Positions 44,359 through 55,549 of a stretch of 64,000 nucleotides of DNA are shown here, one piece after another; position 1 is the first letter of the stretch, and each line of letters opens with the position of its first letter. The DNA comes from Acanthosoma haemorrhoidale (taxonomy: Eukaryota > Arthropoda > Insecta > Hemiptera > Acanthosomatidae): contig OV884009.1 of NCBI GenBank assembly GCA_930367205.1, forward strand, positions 81,613,189-81,677,188, in the 5' to 3' direction. The position numbers and the translations under genes were made by a program. The notes below the pieces were generated by a model. The model was not told where the DNA came from, did no database searches, and was given only the letters and a program-made list of their open reading frames with translations.

Positions 44359-45304
44359 CTATGACTGCTCTCTGTTCTGAACGGCATCAGGAAAAGAGAC
44401 TGAAAGCCTCAAATTTCTGGCGGGGGCGCTTCTTGAGCTACCTGTGGCTGGCTTCTCTTCTTCTGGCCGAAGACGTTGTTCGCTCCTGGACTTGAGGATT
44501 CTGTAAGCCTCGCTGCCTTTATAGTTGGCCAGGTGGCCTTGAATGAAAAGAATGCATGCTGCAGGTGATTTCAGGGGCTTCTTGCACAATTCACTTTTGT
44601 GCTGCCCACTGGACTTTACACACCTGGGAGGGTGGTAACAGTATGATTTCGTGTGCCCATATGCCAGGCAATTATGGTATTGGACTATTTCACGTTTGGA
44701 GTAAGGTTTTTTGACCTGTACTCTTGTGTAATACAAGTGGGTAAGCTCGTAGTTTTATATTACTGGTACAGTGGGATACAGGTTTCTAATCACCACCCGT
44801 AGCGATCTTTCCTGCTTTAACTGATAAGTATGGAAGTTGGCCTTAGTTTCTTCCATGTAGCTGATTATCGCTCGATATGTATCGGGAGTGTCCGGAGAGA
44901 CGTTTGTGTCCCGAGACCGATTGAGGCAATTGTATTTGCCCGCAACTCCGATTTTACTGATTTGAGTACATAGCAGTTTAAAATTACTAATATTGTGTGC
45001 AAATATCGCTGGTGGCTTAGGCTGTGTGGGTGTTTGTGTAGAGTCAATGTCCTCTACTTCAATATTTTTCAACACCTCTTAACTGTTGGGCGTGAAAAAT
45101 GGTCTGTTGTATGTTTAGATGTGCTAGGTTGTGACGGTATTTCTTTTATAGAGCTGCTGGGTGCTGAAGAATTTACAGGCACAACATTTCTTTTAGATCA
45201 CCGTGGCTTACATTTGATTGTCGACGGAGTAGGTGTTAGTCCCAGAGCGTTTGTTTTTATTTTCCAACATCACTTGTTGATAGAAACACATATTTCATCA
45301 TCAA
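44359..45304 (-). pseudogene. Jockey ORF1 (gag-like nucleic-acid-binding protein), broken
   Basis: Two main open stretches. The first (45075-44755) includes P-P-A-I-F-A-H-N-I-S-N-F, then D-T-Y-R-A-I-I, F-H-T-Y-Q-L-K-Q-E-R and R-V-V-I-R-N-L-Y-P, the conserved core of Jockey-clade ORF1. The second (44736-44359) carries Cys/His knuckles: H-N-C-L-A-Y-G-H-T-K-S-Y-C, then P-R-C-V-K-S-S-G-Q-H-K-S-E-L-C, and a third A-C-I-L-F-x-x-G-H-L-A-N-Y. In the first knuckle the expected initial Cys is missing (Y-H-N-C), and in the second a Cys is replaced by Ser. The upstream part to about 45304 is Ser/Pro/Thr-rich with stops. ORF1 proteins coat element RNA. Confidence 0.85.
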
Positions 45305-45309
45305 CAATA

Positions 45310-45677
45310 TTTTTCTGAATTTTGAAATATTTGTAGCCTCGAACGCACGTATTTTAGAAAAGACGCTAGCAGTAGGCCACAGTCAAAGTTGTGAGGGTCT
45401 GGCCGGACACCCCACTCTTATCTCTAGCACAGCTGAGCTACAGCCTTTCAATATGGCAGCCTTCTCTATGAAATGAGAAGTGAAGCATACACTTAGCAAA
45501 TACAGTCCACAGCTTCACAATCTACTCACCTGTAGACAGCTCCTTCAAGAAAAGTTCACCCAATAGTCGGTTGAAACAGTTCTACGACCAAAACACTTCC
45601 TATGAACGGTAACAAAAACAGTTTGTTTGTTGAGCGACACGAATACCACTTGTTATAGTTTAGCGCAGGCGCAGTAC
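45310..45677 (-). promoter_or_regulatory. putative 5'UTR / internal promoter region of Jockey element
   Basis: The sequence between the 5' boundary and ORF1 has no convincing coding frame. In Jockey elements the RNA polymerase II promoter is internal to the 5'UTR. The first bases on minus would be GTACTGCGCCTGCGC. A CGC-rich start followed by AT-rich sequence is consistent, but no defined initiator or downstream element could be confirmed. Confidence 0.4.
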
Positions 45678-45688
45678 CTGATAGCTCT
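45678..45688 (+). repeat. possible target-site duplication, right (ctgatagctct)
   Basis: Right partner of 41342-41352. Confidence 0.6.
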
Positions 45689-45879
45689 AGTCACTGATTT
45701 AGATCATTTCTTTCCAACCGTTCACAAGTAGTTACTATCCGTAATCAACCCCTATCTGTTTAGCCTTCCTCCCCTCTTTTGAAGATTCAAGGATCAGAGC
45801 CTGGGCAATAATAACTGCTTACAATGCATATCATGAAGTATAATGAGCCATTCACAGGTCATTATGTATTATATTATTG

Positions 45880-45978
45880 TACGAGGGTGGACTGAAAAGT
45901 TTCCGACCTTACAAAGCTTTTATTTATTTTATTATCATCTTAATGTTAAGGTCGGAAACTTTTCAGACCACCTGTGTA
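45880..45978. mobile_element. mariner-type MITE
   Basis: A 99-bp palindromic unit. The left arm is ggtggactgaaaagtttcc..gacctta; the right arm complement reads ggtggtctgaaaagtttcc..gacctta, differing at one base over ~27 bp. The outer few bases differ (gag versus aca), and both ends abut TA (45880-45881 and 45977-45978). The centre is about 40 bp of AT-rich DNA. Terminal sequences resembling GGTGG(T)CTGAAAAGTTTC flanked by TA are typical of mariner-family elements. There is no transposase; it would depend on one encoded elsewhere. Confidence 0.8.
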
Positions 45979-47580
45979 TATACTTAATTTTCAAAAATAT
46001 TATACTTAGGTGTTAAGGCGAAAAAATCACATCATGACCCCTAAGTTAACTTTCCAAAAGCTAATTGTTCAAGTTAAGGAATATATTTAAAATATCGTTT
46101 TCAAATGATACAAATTCAAATGCATTGGTCCCACTATCCCACTATGGCCGTAAATCTACTGGTACTAAATTCTAGTACCGATCTCACCAATATTTATTTT
46201 TCTTTGCCTGCTATTCATTAATAATTATAAATAATAGCGGTAATTTCCATTTTTGAAAAATACCAACGAAACACTTTAAAGGGCGAAAAAACTCATCCTC
46301 GAATCAACTAGCATTTCTGCTTTCTATTCTCTGAAGCGTGTCCCCAACTGATATCAGGTGTATGTGGGGATAATTGTGAGCGGATTATGCATACAGTGGT
46401 GGAGGGGAACAGCGGATAAAGGCGATGCGCACTGCCACCTATAGCTAAGCCACTAATAAAGCCCTTATCATAGCTAATTGGATTGCTTAGTCAATCCCAT
46501 TTTACAATTATCGGTGATTATTACGGCCTGTCTCCCACCGGAATTGGCAGTTTATTTCCGTCTGGATTTTGTGGTAACCAAATTCAATGCAACCGGTAAA
46601 TTCGTATGGGAACTTACCGATTGAGATTGAAATACCTCAATTGTCCAAATTTAGCAACCAACGTTTTGCCAAATTGAATTGTATAGCTGCGATAACGGAA
46701 ACTCTTTAGAATGTTCCAGCTATGGGAATAATGGGATCTCGTTTTCTGGAAGCCTACTGTGGATTTGTATTGTAGGTTATGAGACTGAATAGTATTGGAT
46801 ATGAACCAAGGGAGTATTGTTCACGCAAGGAGGTGAAGAGCCGCTTTAACTTGACCTAGAGATGTCATTGGAGCACCGCGGAGTCAACGTAAACAAACTC
46901 AACAAAACTTTTTACGACTGGCTTCAACTAGTAGCCTATTCCTACAAAAAGATCCCCACATATACTCGAGTATGAGCTTGGCAGATCACGGTATGAGATA
47001 AATCTAGTTATGGGTGAAATTTTTGAATTCTTGTTACGATCATAAGTATCGAGTTTTGTAACTTTGAATTGGAATATTTATGTATGTATGTAGTAGTTTA
47101 ATTAGATTATTTATCTTCTTTGAGATTTGAATTTATTGACTAATAACCACCAAGCCGGCCAGGTATTGAGTGTTGATCTTTAACAAACCTCATCGACACT
47201 TCAGACACACATCAGAAACTTGCTATGAATAATTTTTACTACCCCTTATGTGCAACGTGCATACAGATAGACGGAAGAAGATGATTGTATGAGAGTAGAG
47301 TAACTTCCTGGAGGCTCGTCACTAACCCAATAAACGCCTTAACTAATCCAACATTTTTCAAAAACACACATGACATCCACAAACATCAAGTTGATAGGAC
47401 TGTTACCAATGCCGATAAAGGTGATATTTGTGATCAACATACAAGACTATTTAAACGAAATGTTGTGTCAACCTCTTTATCACGAATAATTAGAAGTTCC
47501 CCTCATCTCGGCCTAGAAAATATCCACCTATTTTTGTATTTATTTATTTTTTTTTTGTTCATTGTAATTATCAATAAAGC
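45979..47580. other. no supported gene
   Basis: A GC-moderate stretch at 46330-46900 has long partially open frames on + but with stops every 20-40 codons. A 132-codon + frame at 47285-47683 is ATG-started and extends into the GC-rich block, but shows no recognisable domain. Nothing else identified. Confidence 0.35.
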
Positions 47581-47589
47581 ACTACTATC

Positions 47590-48235
47590 TCTCTCTGCAC
47601 TGGCACCTGCTGCTCTACTTGAACCATGGCTTTCTTATTCAACTACCTCAGCATCTCTCTTTCCTAACCTCGCTATGTTTTAGTCCGGCCTTGTCAGACC
47701 CCACACCTTCCTAGTGGGATTCACTGGCTTCGTTTCGCTAAAACTAGCACCTCTTTGGAAGATACCTCTTCCTCACGGACGACGGTCACCGTGGGCCTAC
47801 AAACTTTACCTGGTAACGCCTCCCACGGTGATCCAATCTGCCTCTCTCCGGTTCACACTCGCCTTTGGGATCTGGACGGTTTTCGCCTACCCTTGGATGC
47901 CGAGTGTGAATTCGTGGTCAAGCCATGACCACATAAACTACCTATAATACCTACCCTGTTCCTCTTCTTCTGAAGATAGTGCTTTATCGGGGGACACCTT
48001 TTAAGATCTTATGAAGTCAGATCAATACGAATAAAGCTGCCCGCCGACTAGGCCACCAGCAAAGGTCAAAGACCAAAGGTCCACCCATTTTATCTCTTTC
48101 TTGACGCTCGCCGGACAGCGGCCGGTTTGTAATGACCCTAGCCCGCGGAGGGCGTCCTTCCCCCTTTCTGGGGAACACAATTCCCGACACCAAACCAACA
48201 ACCTATTCAAAGTAACAACCACCCCACCAATATCT
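47590..48235 (+). other. GC-rich block, probably part of an unidentified element
   Basis: Sharply GC-richer than its flanks, with two overlapping long + frames (47668-47928 and 47714-47947) and one minus frame (48222-48022, 66 codons). Part of it (about 47955-47995) resembles 11400-11450 in sequence and + frame. It ends next to the degenerate Jockey relative at 48240, on the same strand. Confidence 0.35.
47668..47928 (+). CDS. 86-codon open frame without ATG, unrecognised
   Basis: Between TAA (47665-47667) and TGA (47926-47928) the + frame reads a mixed, soluble-looking peptide including L-P-S-G-I-H-W-L-R-F-A-K, T-S-S-S-R-T-T-V-T-V-G-L-Q-T and then R-L-W-D-L-D-G-F-R-L-P-L-D-A-E-C-E-F-V-V-K-P. 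The overlapping ATG-started frame (47714-47947) is more hydrophobic and less protein-like to my eye. There is no domain I recognise. It could be coding sequence of a retroelement or an exon. Confidence 0.3.
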   Translation, partial: PRYVLVRPCQTPHLPSGIHWLRFAKTSTSLEDTSSSRTTVTVGLQTLPGNASHGDPICLSPVHTRLWDLDGFRLPLDAECEFVVKP

Positions 48236-48239
48236 AAAG

Positions 48240-48740
48240 ATATAACAATTAGAGCCCCTCCATAATTATAATATGATTATCATCTTAAGGTCGATACCTC
48301 AAAATCCTCACTAGCCAAGATCACATTTTCTCCAAATTCCATCTAAAATTACCCGACCATTGCAATCCCTTACCATTATCAATTTCAGTTCACACATCCC
48401 TATAATTCTCTGCGGAGATTGAATCGGAAGTGGAACCGTGATCCTTTGTGAATATCTAGCCACAGTGAGTTCGTGCACTGGTCAGTGTTCTCAGGATCGT
48501 ATGTAGTTAAGTGCCTTTCGGAGTAGCGTGTGGGTTCTCCTTGAGCAACGTCTTTCTCCATAGGCGGGAAGTTGACAATATCTGCAGGTAAACTAGGGCA
48601 ATCCCTGGGATATGTGTATACACATATTGCAACACTGTGTACATGAGAGTAAATGCAAAATTTTAAATTTGTTATGAATGAGATTATTTATCGCACAAAT
48701 ATATTGTCCACTTTTCTTCAAATAAAAATTAAAAAAAAAT
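48240..48740 (+). mobile_element. second Jockey-like family, ORF2 end and 3'UTR, degenerate
   Basis: Contains a diverged form of the ORF2 terminal region (cccctataattctctgcggagattgaatcgg matches tccctataatcctcctcggagactgaaacgg of the main family). It is followed by a 3'UTR with GAGAGTAAATGCAA, GTTATGAATGAGATTATTTATC and an A-rich end, as in the minus-strand copies at 25.0 and 26.8 kb. This copy links the C-terminal coding region to that 3' end, showing the second family is Jockey-related. Confidence 0.6.
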
Positions 48741-50960
48741 AAGTTATTTTACAATCACGCTAAAGTACCTTCAACAAAAAGATCTATAAATTACATGGAC
48801 AATAAAAACATACACATAAAGACATCTCAATGCACTAAATTATCTCAAATATCCAACAACCACCAAAGTACACATCCTATCCATTATAAAATTTCGAACA
48901 TCCGATTCCCTTCAGGCTAAAAGACGTGTTTTCTTCCACCCTTAACCAATCTAACATAGAGACCTGGTGAAGAAGTGTATGTCTGTTGAAACGAACCTAA
49001 TCAATTAATTTAATGTAGCAACTGTTTTATTATTTTTTTCATCAACCTGAACCGATTCCAAGCAAATATATCCGCTTGAAGTTAAAATTGATAAAAATTA
49101 AATAATATGAAATTCGTTACATAAGAATTTCATGAACAATTAAGAAAATTATGAATAGTTGAATAACATTTATAATATACAATAAAAAATCCCTCTCTTA
49201 AAGAAATACATTTTTCTTCACTCCCTACTGAATTCTCCATCACTGTCATAGTCTTCTCTTTTCCGTTTACTCAGTTCAAGTTATTTGATTTCATCACTCG
49301 TTTATTCTTGTTTGACATCGGCACAATACTGTCAATCCCCCATCCAATAACTTTTCCATCTCTCCTCTAAGAGCTTTCTAAAGCCTCAGCTAAGAAACTA
49401 TTTACACTAAAACTTTTTTTTTGTTTATTACCGAAATTCGATTATTTATAGTATATCAACAGATAAATATGAAAATCAAAGTAAATTGCAATCTTATTCC
49501 GGTTAATTAAATTGTTTTTGTTTTTTTACAGTATTTCTTCATTATTTTTAATAGGGTAGCAAATCTTTTATTATAGTTGAGCTCATAAAGAAACCTTAAA
49601 ACTGTGTTGTAAACTACATAGTTTTGGTGGTGGAAAATTTTGTTATTAATTAATTATATATAATAATAATAAATCATTATAAATAATTATAATAAATATG
49701 ACCAATTATAACTGGTTTACTTTCGTGATAATTTTAGAATATATTGGTTTTGTTTCGCGTGTTTCGCGATTTAACGATTATTTTTACAACGAAGCGGGCC
49801 CCATTTGCATCTTCATTGTTAATAACGTACAAAAGAAAAAACAATAACTCCTTTTACAATAACAATAAATGAGAGAGATGTGTACCTATTGAGAAGTGAG
49901 TCAAATGAGCATTGAAACGACAGCTCTACCTGTGATTTATGCCCTCGAAGTAATACCTCTTCAAATATTGCATGAAATTGGAATTTTTTGTTTCATTTGT
50001 CAAAGGTTTGACAGCTGTATCCTCTCTCGCAATATTTGTCTCCAAGAGGTTGATTCTTTCACAGAGATATTGCTCGCCTGGCCTAATAAAAGAGCAACTC
50101 AAAAAACCTGAAATAGAATATAAATTGGATAACAATTTTTTTGAATTGGTATGACTTTAATCTTCGTACTTTGAAATTAAACAATAAATATTACTTTATA
50201 ATTTGTTTTATCCAATTTTCCCGGTTAATAACCCTTTACTGAAAATAATTTCTATAAGAAATAATCATTCAAAGGATAGTTACCAGTGTAATGTATTGGA
50301 AGAAACTTGTTGGAACGAATATTGATTTGTTGCAGGAAGAACGTTTGATATTTTAGGCATGAAGACGCAGAAGGGGGTACATCCAAACTTGAAAATTCAT
50401 CTTCACTTCACTTCAAGACTAAGATACAGGGATTTTCCCATTCTGAAACTCAATCCAAAATTTGAACGAAAAATATTATATGTAAGGTTGCACTAGTACG
50501 TTTTGAGGGGTAAGGGTAAGCATATACCACCTTAAATATTACACAAATATCAAAAATGGATTTACCCCCTTTTGCATTTTTACACTTCATTTGATGTAAA
50601 CACACAGTCATAATTTATCTGTCTTTCTCCCTGCCTGCCACTTCGAGTCTTCAACAATGAGCAAAAACAAAAGTAAAAAATCTTAAAATCAGTCTGTTAT
50701 TAATTTAAATGCCACATCGTCATTTATGCTTTACACGTCATTGTGCCAAAAGATAAATTAAACATAACAAAAGTATCTTTTTACTGACCTCTTTATTGTT
50801 AATTATTTCTTGATTTATAGCTCAGAAGATGCGGTAATGCATAACGATATTAATAAAAAAAATTATTTCTTTGAAAATTTCAATGTGATTTGAAGCTGGT
50901 TTGAGAAAGGAGAACAGGGGATGTAGTATTAGTTAAATGGTGAAATACTTTCTTTTTTTT
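48741..50960. other. no supported gene
   Basis: AT-rich spacer. Several overlapping short frames near 49896-50154 on both strands; no motif recognised. Confidence 0.4.
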
Positions 50961-50969
50961 TTATTTGAA

Positions 50970-51068
50970 AGAAAATTGAATTGAAATCTTTACTAACAGA
51001 ATAATAGATAATTGTGAAAAATATTGTTTTCACCCTCTCATTCGTACAGTATTTACAATACACACACA
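50970..51068 (-). mobile_element. 3' end of second Jockey-like family, degenerate
   Basis: On +: gaaatctttactaacagaataatagataattgtgaaaaatattgttttcaccctctcattcgtacagtatttacaata, aligning with the other minus-strand 3' ends. No coding remnant upstream. Confidence 0.45.
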
Positions 51069-51651
51069 TATAATAGATATAAGGTACGTACAAATCCTAG
51101 GAATGGGCCAAAATCACGTAAGGAATGTCACCTCCTCACCAAAGCAGAAATACATCGACCTTATTAATGCCGGGCACCGACCGAATACCAACTTTCTAGT
51201 TGATAAAAAGTAAACTATTTCATGATTTCGTCAATGTTTAAAGTGCAACTTCCGGTTGTGTTGCGCTTAATGATGCACAAAAGTCTGGAGCATTTTAATT
51301 TATTCGTTGATTATCATCCAATGGAAGAATTATTTAAGATTCACAAAATACAAGCGTTCCAACATACTCTGTTTGTCTGCATGGCTACACCATCCACATT
51401 TTAACAGTGTGCCCAAATATTCCCAACAAATAACCGCGGTTGGTTCAGGTGACAACATACCATTTCTAGTTTGTTAATTTGTTTGTCTGGCTTTCATGTT
51501 CTTGTTGAGAATTTAGTTTACTCCAGAATCATGCAATTATACATATAAGTACCATTTTGTGTCAACATTTTCATTTTTTTGTTTCCATGATTTTATGTAA
51601 GAGATCAAGTTAAAGATCTCATTATCCATCATTAATAACGTACTGACTTTA

Positions 51652-51773
51652 ATTGACTACATTTGCATGTAGATATAAAGTTTTCTATCCCCTTAGTCAC
51701 CGGGAGAGGCGATATTATAAATAATGTCTCAAAGATACTGGAAATAAATTCGACCCCATGAAATATAATGAAG
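51652..51773 (+). repeat. dispersed repeat D, copy 1
   Basis: About 120 bp aligning with 52328-52450 (shared: ggagagSc, atatt, ctcaaagRt, ctgg, aataa, ccatgaaat). The repeat is outside any recognised element here. Confidence 0.5.
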
Positions 51774-52149
51774 GTTTATTAATGAATCAAATAATTTTAA
51801 GCACAAAATTAGTATTCTCCTTTTTATTGTGTCAACGTCCCAACTATTAATATTCCACTCTAGTAATTATCAATTTCTGTCATCAATCAAAATATAACCC
51901 AATGTTTCAGAATATTTAGACAAAATAAAGTTGAAACAACCCGTAGATTGTTGTATTATCACTTTTTTATGGATTATGCATAGCTATCTTAATCCATGCT
52001 GCTTCAACCATGGATTTGAACCAACTTCACAGTGTTCACCAGACTACCAATTCTGTGAGCTAACAGATTAGACATTTCTATCTAAATTGATAAGAAATCA
52101 GCCAACAAAAAACACATTAGCCACAATATATAATTTATGAATATAACAG

Positions 52150-52790
52150 GGTAGAATAGTCTGTTCAACTGTCCAAACCAGATAACCTCACACTAGAAAA
52201 CAAACTTCACATACACCAACAGTTGTCAAAACCAATTTGGACTAGGCTATAACTAGGGGAGAGGCAAATCTTCGGAGATCAAATGAATCCAAACCCCTCA
52301 GAACTGAAGTCAACGTGCTGAATTTAATAGACTATAATTGCAAAAATCCGTAAACATTTTTACAACCCTAGTTTTACAGGGAGAGCCAATATTTTACGCA
52401 ATTCCTCAAAGGTGCTGGGAATAATATCAACTCCATGAAATCTTTAACCCTTTCACATGACGAACTGATTTCTCGTGAGTGATCTCCATGTGCCAACTGT
52501 CCTTGACCTTTATACCCTACGGATTTCCGAATTCCACGAAAACCTATCCACTCATCCAAATCCTTTTGTCAACCCTATATCCAGTAACACTCGTTCTTAC
52601 AATCCTCTTCGTCGCCGAAAGTGGTGGTGGCTTCTCGATCTATTGTAAGTAGATATGTAAGTCATGTGGTCATCGCAATGACCATCGTCCTCAGGCCATG
52701 AGCTTCTATGGTTCTTTTGGCGTCTTTTTGGTCTTCACCTCATGGGAAACAGACAAAGAGGAGAGATATCAATTATTTCTTTTGGCCATT
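52150..52790 (+). mobile_element. second Jockey-like family, interrupted
   Basis: The first part (about 52155-52316) matches the main-family region from the codons for S-H-L-S-I-E-N-K-L to the L-R-T region, diverged. After an insertion of about 180 bp (dispersed repeat D, 52328-52450 within it), similarity resumes near 52498 (ttgacctttataccctac, then gaattccacgaaaacctatccactcatccaaat), and continues to the ORF2 end and a G/C-rich tail like that at 17.7 kb. Confidence 0.55.
52328..52450 (+). repeat. dispersed repeat D, copy 2 (inside Jockey relative)
   Basis: Partner of 51652-51773; it sits in the middle of the degenerate Jockey copy, so it probably inserted after that copy. Confidence 0.5.
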
Positions 52791-52799
52791 CTACCAGCC

Positions 52800-54280
52800 T
52801 GCTGGGGAAATGACGATGTTATAACTAAGCAATTATTAATATGGGTTTGAAATTTAGGGGTCTTCAGTTCCAAAAAAGTTATGAAAATAATTCAAATCGT
52901 AGCAAAACCCTCAATGGCGACTCCATTTTTTTCAAAAGAAGAATTGGCTGCCATAAGTTTATTAAGATTGGCCACCGAAGCTTATTAGATAGATTAAGAT
53001 TGCTTAGACGGTGTAGGTTGGCTTAACTAAAATAAGCAGTTTTCCCGTCGCTTATTCAGTCGTTGTAATCCACAAGAGCGTGCGCACATAAGATATCCGG
53101 TTAGAATATTCTTATTAGCAAATTATAAATATCTATATGTTGTATAGTTTTGTTTATGCACAATAAGTTGTTTTTGTATTAGGGCAGTATAGGGTGGACT
53201 GGACCATTAGCGTCTTTTGTATTCAGGTTACATTCTGTTCGCTGGCCCCATTATATTTTCCCCCTTCCCTTCTGCTTATTTGCCCTTATTTGTTCGTCCC
53301 ACAAGCTTGTATCGGCTGTACTTTTTTAAAACTTTGAGATGAAGTGAAATCATTAAATTATTAAAACTAGTTGAGCCATGGATGTTTTTTTCTTACTATA
53401 TTCAAGACTATCTTATGTAATGCCATAATAGATTTATTTCGCATCAATTATATTCTAAATCATGTATAACGTAATTATTTATTTATATTATATAATGTAA
53501 ATTATACATAAATGACTTGGAAAGTAATTGAAAAGTGTTGAGTCGTCGTGGAAAACGTGCTTAGTGATTGTGAGATCACTTAATTTTTTTTTTTATGACT
53601 TATATCAGTTGTAGTAAAATCAAGTTTCACAAAAATGAAATGTGAATATTTAACATATTGACAATTAACTGATCCACTCAAATTGTTTTTGCATCAATTA
53701 TGATCCAATTATTTGTATAATTCATTTGTACATAGGAAGTAAAGATACATTAAAGAAAGATACCCGACTGCTGGCGGATTGCTTCTTAAATAGTAAGGAA
53801 AAAATGTATATAAAATAGAATGGAATAAAAAAAAATTTATTCCGGAACAAATTATTTATGAATAACAATAATGGTAAGATGACAAGTTGATATATGGCAT
53901 ATAAAAACCACTTAGATAAGGAAAAAAAATTACAATGTAAAATAAAGTTTAAATGTACCCGATTTCAAAAATAGTTTTCTCTCCTACAACTTAACTTAAA
54001 TTAATGTTATTTTCCGTCAAAATAAAAGTGTAGAAACGAATTTAAATATAACAAAAATTGGGCCCGTGTGGATACTGTCTATGATTCCTCATGTCCAAGT
54101 TCTAAATCTATTTAAAATGTTAAGTGCCCATCCCCCTATGTTTAAGGACACATTAAAGATGGCTACGTGACAAAAACAAAGGTATTTATTATACTTAAAG
54201 TAAAGATGTTTATTTGAAATATTACAGCTTTATTAATTGGTAATGCTTTTATACTTAAGTACAATTCATGTTCGTGTAAT
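52800..54280. other. no supported gene
   Basis: A 61-codon + frame at 52841-53026 is basic (N-S-N-R-S-K, then R-L-L-R-R-C-R-L-A) without a recognisable domain. The rest is AT-rich spacer. Confidence 0.4.
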
Positions 54281-54289
54281 ATGTTTATA

Positions 54290-54560
54290 TCCATTCTGCC
54301 TAGGAACCCCCCTCCCGAGATAATTCCACCAGCTTGCTGAACCAGTAGCAGTCGCACTATCCCACGTCCCTTTCCGGCTTTGTGGCAAAGTCCATAGAGA
54401 GAGCAAAAGAGCCACAGATGCTCATGACATGAGTGGGGCTGGAAGACCAGTGGAACCAACGACATATATTTCTATTTACAATAGATCGCGAGGCCGTTAC
54501 CGCTTTAGGCAACGAGGAGCATTGCAGGGAAAATCACAATTAACCTTCCAATAGCGCCAA
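54290..54560 (-). mobile_element. second Jockey-like family, 3' region
   Basis: On + it carries gagccacagatgctcatgacatgag and atagatcgcgaggccgttaccgctttaggcaacgaggagcattgcaggga, the same arrangement as 35831-36170 and homologous to the main-family ORF2 end (gcaggtcacgaggccactgccgttt...cgaggaggattatagggatga). Confidence 0.55.
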
Positions 54561-54959
54561 TAGGCGCTTGTATTCCATAGATACACTGAATTATATTTTT
54601 TGTAATTCCCAGTAACGCTTTGAAGCTATTCTCTCCTGTTTACCTTCCTATATTCCGGTATTCTACTCAATGAGTTTCAGACCAACAACACGGGTGGACG
54701 TCTTCGGTTCCCATAGCTGTTTTTGTATTCGACAGATATTTGCATCCGGACTTATGCTAAGTATTTATTTCCTTCATACGTTTAATCTAAAAAAGTAAAA
54801 TTAATTAGTACTTTTTAATTGCTAATATTGTGTTTAATTATGTGAAATTCGGAAAACTATAGTAATGCCAAAAGTATAAAGTGTCCTGCAGGTACAAGCG
54901 CCCGGTGTTGTAATAAAAGTTATGAATTTTTTGCCAGTTTGAGCACCAGGTATGATCTT

Positions 54960-55255
54960 ACGAATCCTGAAGATATTTACCACCTTCATCGAGTACATTT
55001 CGAAGATAATATTAAGATGACAGACCGAAACGCGAAGAAAGCGATACAGAGAAGGGGAAAAAATAAAAGACTAGAGAGAAGGAGACGCTGAGACCGAAAT
55101 TAGCGTTTAATGTAGAGGTTGATGGAGATGATGACAGTGGGGTGAGTTCCAATTTTTTTATTTCCACTCAAAAAGTGAAAGGAAAAGTAATAAAAAAGTA
55201 AAAATTATTCCAGGAGGATGGAAAATGTGCACACTGGTCGTATTTTTCGTGGTGA
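54960..55255 (+). pseudogene. possible two-exon coding relic, unrecognised
   Basis: From about 54963 a + frame reads NPEDIYHLHRVHFEDN, then I-K-M-T-D-R-N-A-K-K-A-I-Q-R-R. A shift near an A run (about 55060) is needed to continue into L-A-F-N-V-E-V-D-G-D-D-D-S-G. The last codon meets GG/gtgagt (GT at 55142-55143). An acceptor ttattccag ends at 55213, giving a 72-bp intron, and the joined frame continues E-D-G-K-C-A-H-W to a stop. Intron length and phase are plausible. The H-x-x-H-F-x-D pattern is faintly reminiscent of the end of a THAP zinc finger, but the other cysteines do not fit well. Probably a decayed gene piece. Confidence 0.25.
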
Positions 55256-55511
55256 TAAACGTTGCGGGTATAAATGCCCAAACTCTAGTTTCGGCATACT
55301 GTCATACCAGGATGCCTTGGAGATAATTCCTTAGGGCTCTAGCAAAAGAATTCATAACCAAACATGCTCAAAGGAGATCACACCTTTCAGAACATGTAAA
55401 AAAGAAAGATGGCAGGTGAAGAAAGTAGCAGTGGTTGTGGGGGTGAATCAGCCAGGAAAATATGATTAACTAGGTATCGCTACACTTTTTGTAAGGATAA
55501 AATTTTCCTGT

Positions 55512-55514
<3 letters not shown>

Positions 55515-55545
<31 letters not shown>
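55515..55545 (+). repeat. (AG)n microsatellite
   Basis: About 15 AG units, uninterrupted. Confidence 0.9.

Positions 55546-55549
<4 letters not shown>

Larger units (their letters stand above)
41353..45677 (-). mobile_element. near full-length Jockey-type non-LTR retrotransposon, inactive
   Basis: A 4.3-kb minus-strand element with a 5' region (about 45330-45677), ORF1 (gag-like), ORF2 (endonuclease plus reverse transcriptase, no RNase H) and a long-form 3'UTR. It is bounded by the 11-bp repeat ctgatagctct. The gene order and absence of RNase H fit the Jockey clade. Unlike the sibling copies, it lacks the last ~110 bp of the family 3'UTR (the ATTACAATCTGCC end), with an A-rich stretch after the ATGAATGAGCGCGTGAATGA region instead. 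Both ORFs carry frameshifts and stops. Fragment copies elsewhere in the window align with its 3' half. Confidence 0.9.

Noticed and set aside
43950..44495. + frames of 61 and 90 codons
   Set aside because: They are antisense to the Jockey endonuclease and ORF1 end.
44995..45318. 107-codon + frame
   Set aside because: It lies antisense to Jockey ORF1, which is identified by its conserved core on minus.
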